Made by a program: the position numbers and the translations under genes. Below the pieces are notes generated by a model. That model was given only the letters and a program-made list of their open reading frames with translations. It ran no database searches and was not told where the DNA came from. Source: Mucilaginibacter sp. (GTDB lineage: Bacteria; Bacteroidota; Bacteroidia; Sphingobacteriales; Sphingobacteriaceae). Taken from it: a DNA stretch of 62,724 nt. Position 1 is the stretch's first letter. Each line of letters starts with the position of its first letter. This document shows positions 61,490 through 62,724 of this stretch, in pieces. The stretch spans positions 1-62,724 of the forward strand of contig JAQBNZ010000155.1 in NCBI GenBank assembly GCA_028288285.1, given 5' to 3'.

Positions 61490-62724
61490 TTATGCATTAG
61501 CAAACATATCGTCGTAATAGTCAAGGCCCAGATGAGTGATCAGGTCTTCGCCCATTAAGTAACGTAATGTATTTTCAAGCTTAATTAATTGTTTAAAAAT
61601 ATCATTTTCTGCATGTAAGCCCGGTGCAGTTTGCGGCGATTTTAAGTAGAATGATAACCATTCCTGTATACCGCTCATGTTAGCACGTTTAGCCATATCG
61701 CAAAACAAAGCTAAATCTAAAGCGATAGGCGCAGCTAAAATTGAATCGCGGCAAAGGAAGTTGATCTTAATTTGCATTTTGTAGCCTAACCAGCCAAAAA
61801 TGTCAATGTTATCCCAGCTTTCTTTGTTATCGCCATGTGGAGGGTAATAGTTAATACGGATCTTATGAAAGATCTCACCATAAAGCTCAGGATTATCCTC
61901 CGGCCTTAAAATATCTTCTAACACACCCAGTTTTGAAACTTCTTTAGTTTTAAAGTTGTCCGGATCATCCAATACCAAGCCATCTCGGTTTCCCAAAATG
62001 TTGGTTGAGAACCATCCGTGTACACCAAGTGAACGTGCTGCCAAGCCTGGTGCTAAAATCGTTTTCATTAAGGTTTGGCCTGTTTTGAAATCTTTACCAG
62101 CAATAGGGGTTTGAGTTTCTTTAGCAAGCTCCATTAACGCAGGGATATCTACAGTTAAGTTAGGGGCACCGTTTGCAAAAGGTATACCTAATTTTAAAGC
62201 CGCATAAGCGTATATCATACTTGGCGCTATACGTTTATCATCATCTAATAAAGCCTGCTCAAAAGCAGCTAAAGTTTGATGGATCGCTGATGCTTCGTAA
62301 TAGATCTCGGTTGAACCGCACCATACTAAAACTACACGATCAAGGCCGTTTTTTGCCTGGAAGTTTTTGATATCATCCATTACCTGCTGGGCAAGTTCAT
62401 GGCGGGTACCGGTTTTAACGTGGGTACCATCAAGGTTTTTAGCGTAGTTTTTATCAAAAGCAGCTTTCATCGGAACGATGGCTTCTAAACCTTCTCTTAC
62501 TTCATTTAGTAAAGAAGATTCCAAAACCTTAGCGTTCATAGCAGCTTCGTAAACGTTATCCTCATATACATCCCATCCACCAAATACAATATCTTCTAAT
62601 TTTGCCAATGGAACAAAATCTTTAATTTTTGGATGACGGTTCTCTGTTCTTTTACCCAAACGGATACTTCCCATTTGAGTTAATGAACCTACAGGTTGTG
62701 ATATACCTTTTTTCACGGCTTCAA
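61490..62724 (-). CDS. Myo-inositol-3-phosphate synthase, 5' part cut by window edge
   Basis: It converts glucose-6-phosphate to inositol-3-phosphate with NAD, the first step of inositol lipid synthesis. The reading frame stays open to the last base: codons for E-A-V-K-K-G-I-S precede the internal GTG, so the true start lies beyond the window and about 30-40 residues with the first glycine-rich loop are missing. Seen are VGSLTQMGSIRLGKRTENRHP, FVPLAKLEDIVFGGWDVYEDN, KDFKTGQTLMKTILAPGL, GWFSTNILGNRDGLVL and ILAAPIALDLALF. These match inositol-3-phosphate synthases, and it is the actinobacterial/Bacteroidota-like type. Confidence 0.9.
   Translation of the reverse strand, partial: EAVKKGISQPVGSLTQMGSIRLGKRTENRHPKIKDFVPLAKLEDIVFGGWDVYEDNVYEAAMNAKVLESSLLNEVREGLEAIVPMKAAFDKNYAKNLDGTHVKTGTRHELAQQVMDDIKNFQAKNGLDRVVLVWCGSTEIYYEASAIHQTLAAFEQALLDDDKRIAPSMIYAYAALKLGIPFANGAPNLTVDIPALMELAKETQTPIAGKDFKTGQTLMKTILAPGLAARSLGVHGWFSTNILGNRDGLVLDDPDNFKTKEVSKLGVLEDILRPEDNPELYGEIFHKIRINYYPPHGDNKESWDNIDIFGWLGYKMQIKINFLCRDSILAAPIALDLALFCDMAKRANMSGIQEWLSFYLKSPQTAPGLHAENDIFKQLIKLENTLRYLMGEDLITHLGLDYYDDMFANA

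Noticed and set aside
1..62724. CRISPR array or insertion sequences
   Set aside because: I saw no series of equal repeats with similar spacers and no transposase-like protein in any frame. The only short repeats are the inverted repeat at the left end, the hairpin pair at 5.2 kb and the palindromes at 39.2 kb.

Overview
The window reads as chromosomal DNA of a Bacteroidota bacterium, most likely family Sphingobacteriaceae (Mucilaginibacter or Pedobacter type). The reasons are the short 285-residue primary sigma factor, an UpxY-type NusG paralogue in the capsule locus, DUF5686, DUF4833, DUF6702 and NIPSNAP proteins, inositol/sphingolipid genes, a gliding/T9SS-style surface-protein fragment, weak Shine-Dalgarno sequences and low GC content. 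This assignment rests on recognised families, not on a search. Both window edges cut genes: a surface-protein gene on the left, and inositol-3-phosphate synthase on the right.

Region 1 (1-1500) holds a surface-protein fragment enclosed by a perfect 106-bp inverted repeat that starts at base 1, then a small anchored hypothetical protein. Region 2 (about 2.0-29.9 kb, all plus strand) is one exopolysaccharide/capsule locus. It contains the Wza-type exporter lipoprotein, the Wzc-type tyrosine kinase, an UpxY/RfaH-like antiterminator preceded by two matching hairpin elements, a nucleotide-sugar dehydrogenase, a Wzx flippase, a Wzy-like polymerase, one GT2 and four GT4 glycosyltransferases, a phosphoglycosyl transferase, a UDP-glucuronate 4-epimerase-like enzyme and a CapD/PglF-like dehydratase. 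An unusually large decoration set accompanies them: three PLP aminotransferases, AsnB, two FemAB-like proteins, a GNAT, a PhyH dioxygenase, a DUF2334 deacetylase and a GINT1-N-like protein. A small HTH protein and a terminator close the locus. A strong internal hairpin at 12.6 kb suggests why an antiterminator would be needed.

Region 3 (29.9-33 kb) is a low-density segment with several palindromes, a 50-nt tRNA-like remnant, a small membrane protein, a lysine-rich basic protein, a second phosphoglycosyl transferase preceded by a ten-C tract, and a GH25 lysozyme. Region 4 (33-48 kb) holds rpoD and small conserved proteins. It also holds a Crp-like regulator with a quinone/electrophile-stress-like run (pirin, MhqO-like dioxygenase, MhqD-like hydrolase, a 22-residue coupled ORF, GNAT), three REP-like palindromes, and a GAF-protein/DisA-like (DACNV) pair. 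A PAP2 protein lies divergent from an HD-Pycsar-type transmembrane protein, followed by a third phosphoglycosyl transferase and a DUF6702-HupE pair.

Region 5 (48-54.4 kb) is mainly housekeeping: M1 peptidase, WalJ/YycJ nuclease-like protein, RluA-family pseudouridine synthase, FabF, DUF1456 and a CAP-domain protein. Region 6 (54.4-62.7 kb, minus strand) ends in a probable inositol-sphingolipid locus. It contains a truncated myo-inositol-3-phosphate synthase, GtrA, DUF5686, a CDP-alcohol phosphatidyltransferase (candidate phosphatidylinositol-phosphate synthase), DUF4833, an FA2H-like hydroxylase and an Aur1-like inositol-phosphorylceramide synthase candidate. No CRISPR array, IS transposase, rRNA or intact tRNA gene was seen.
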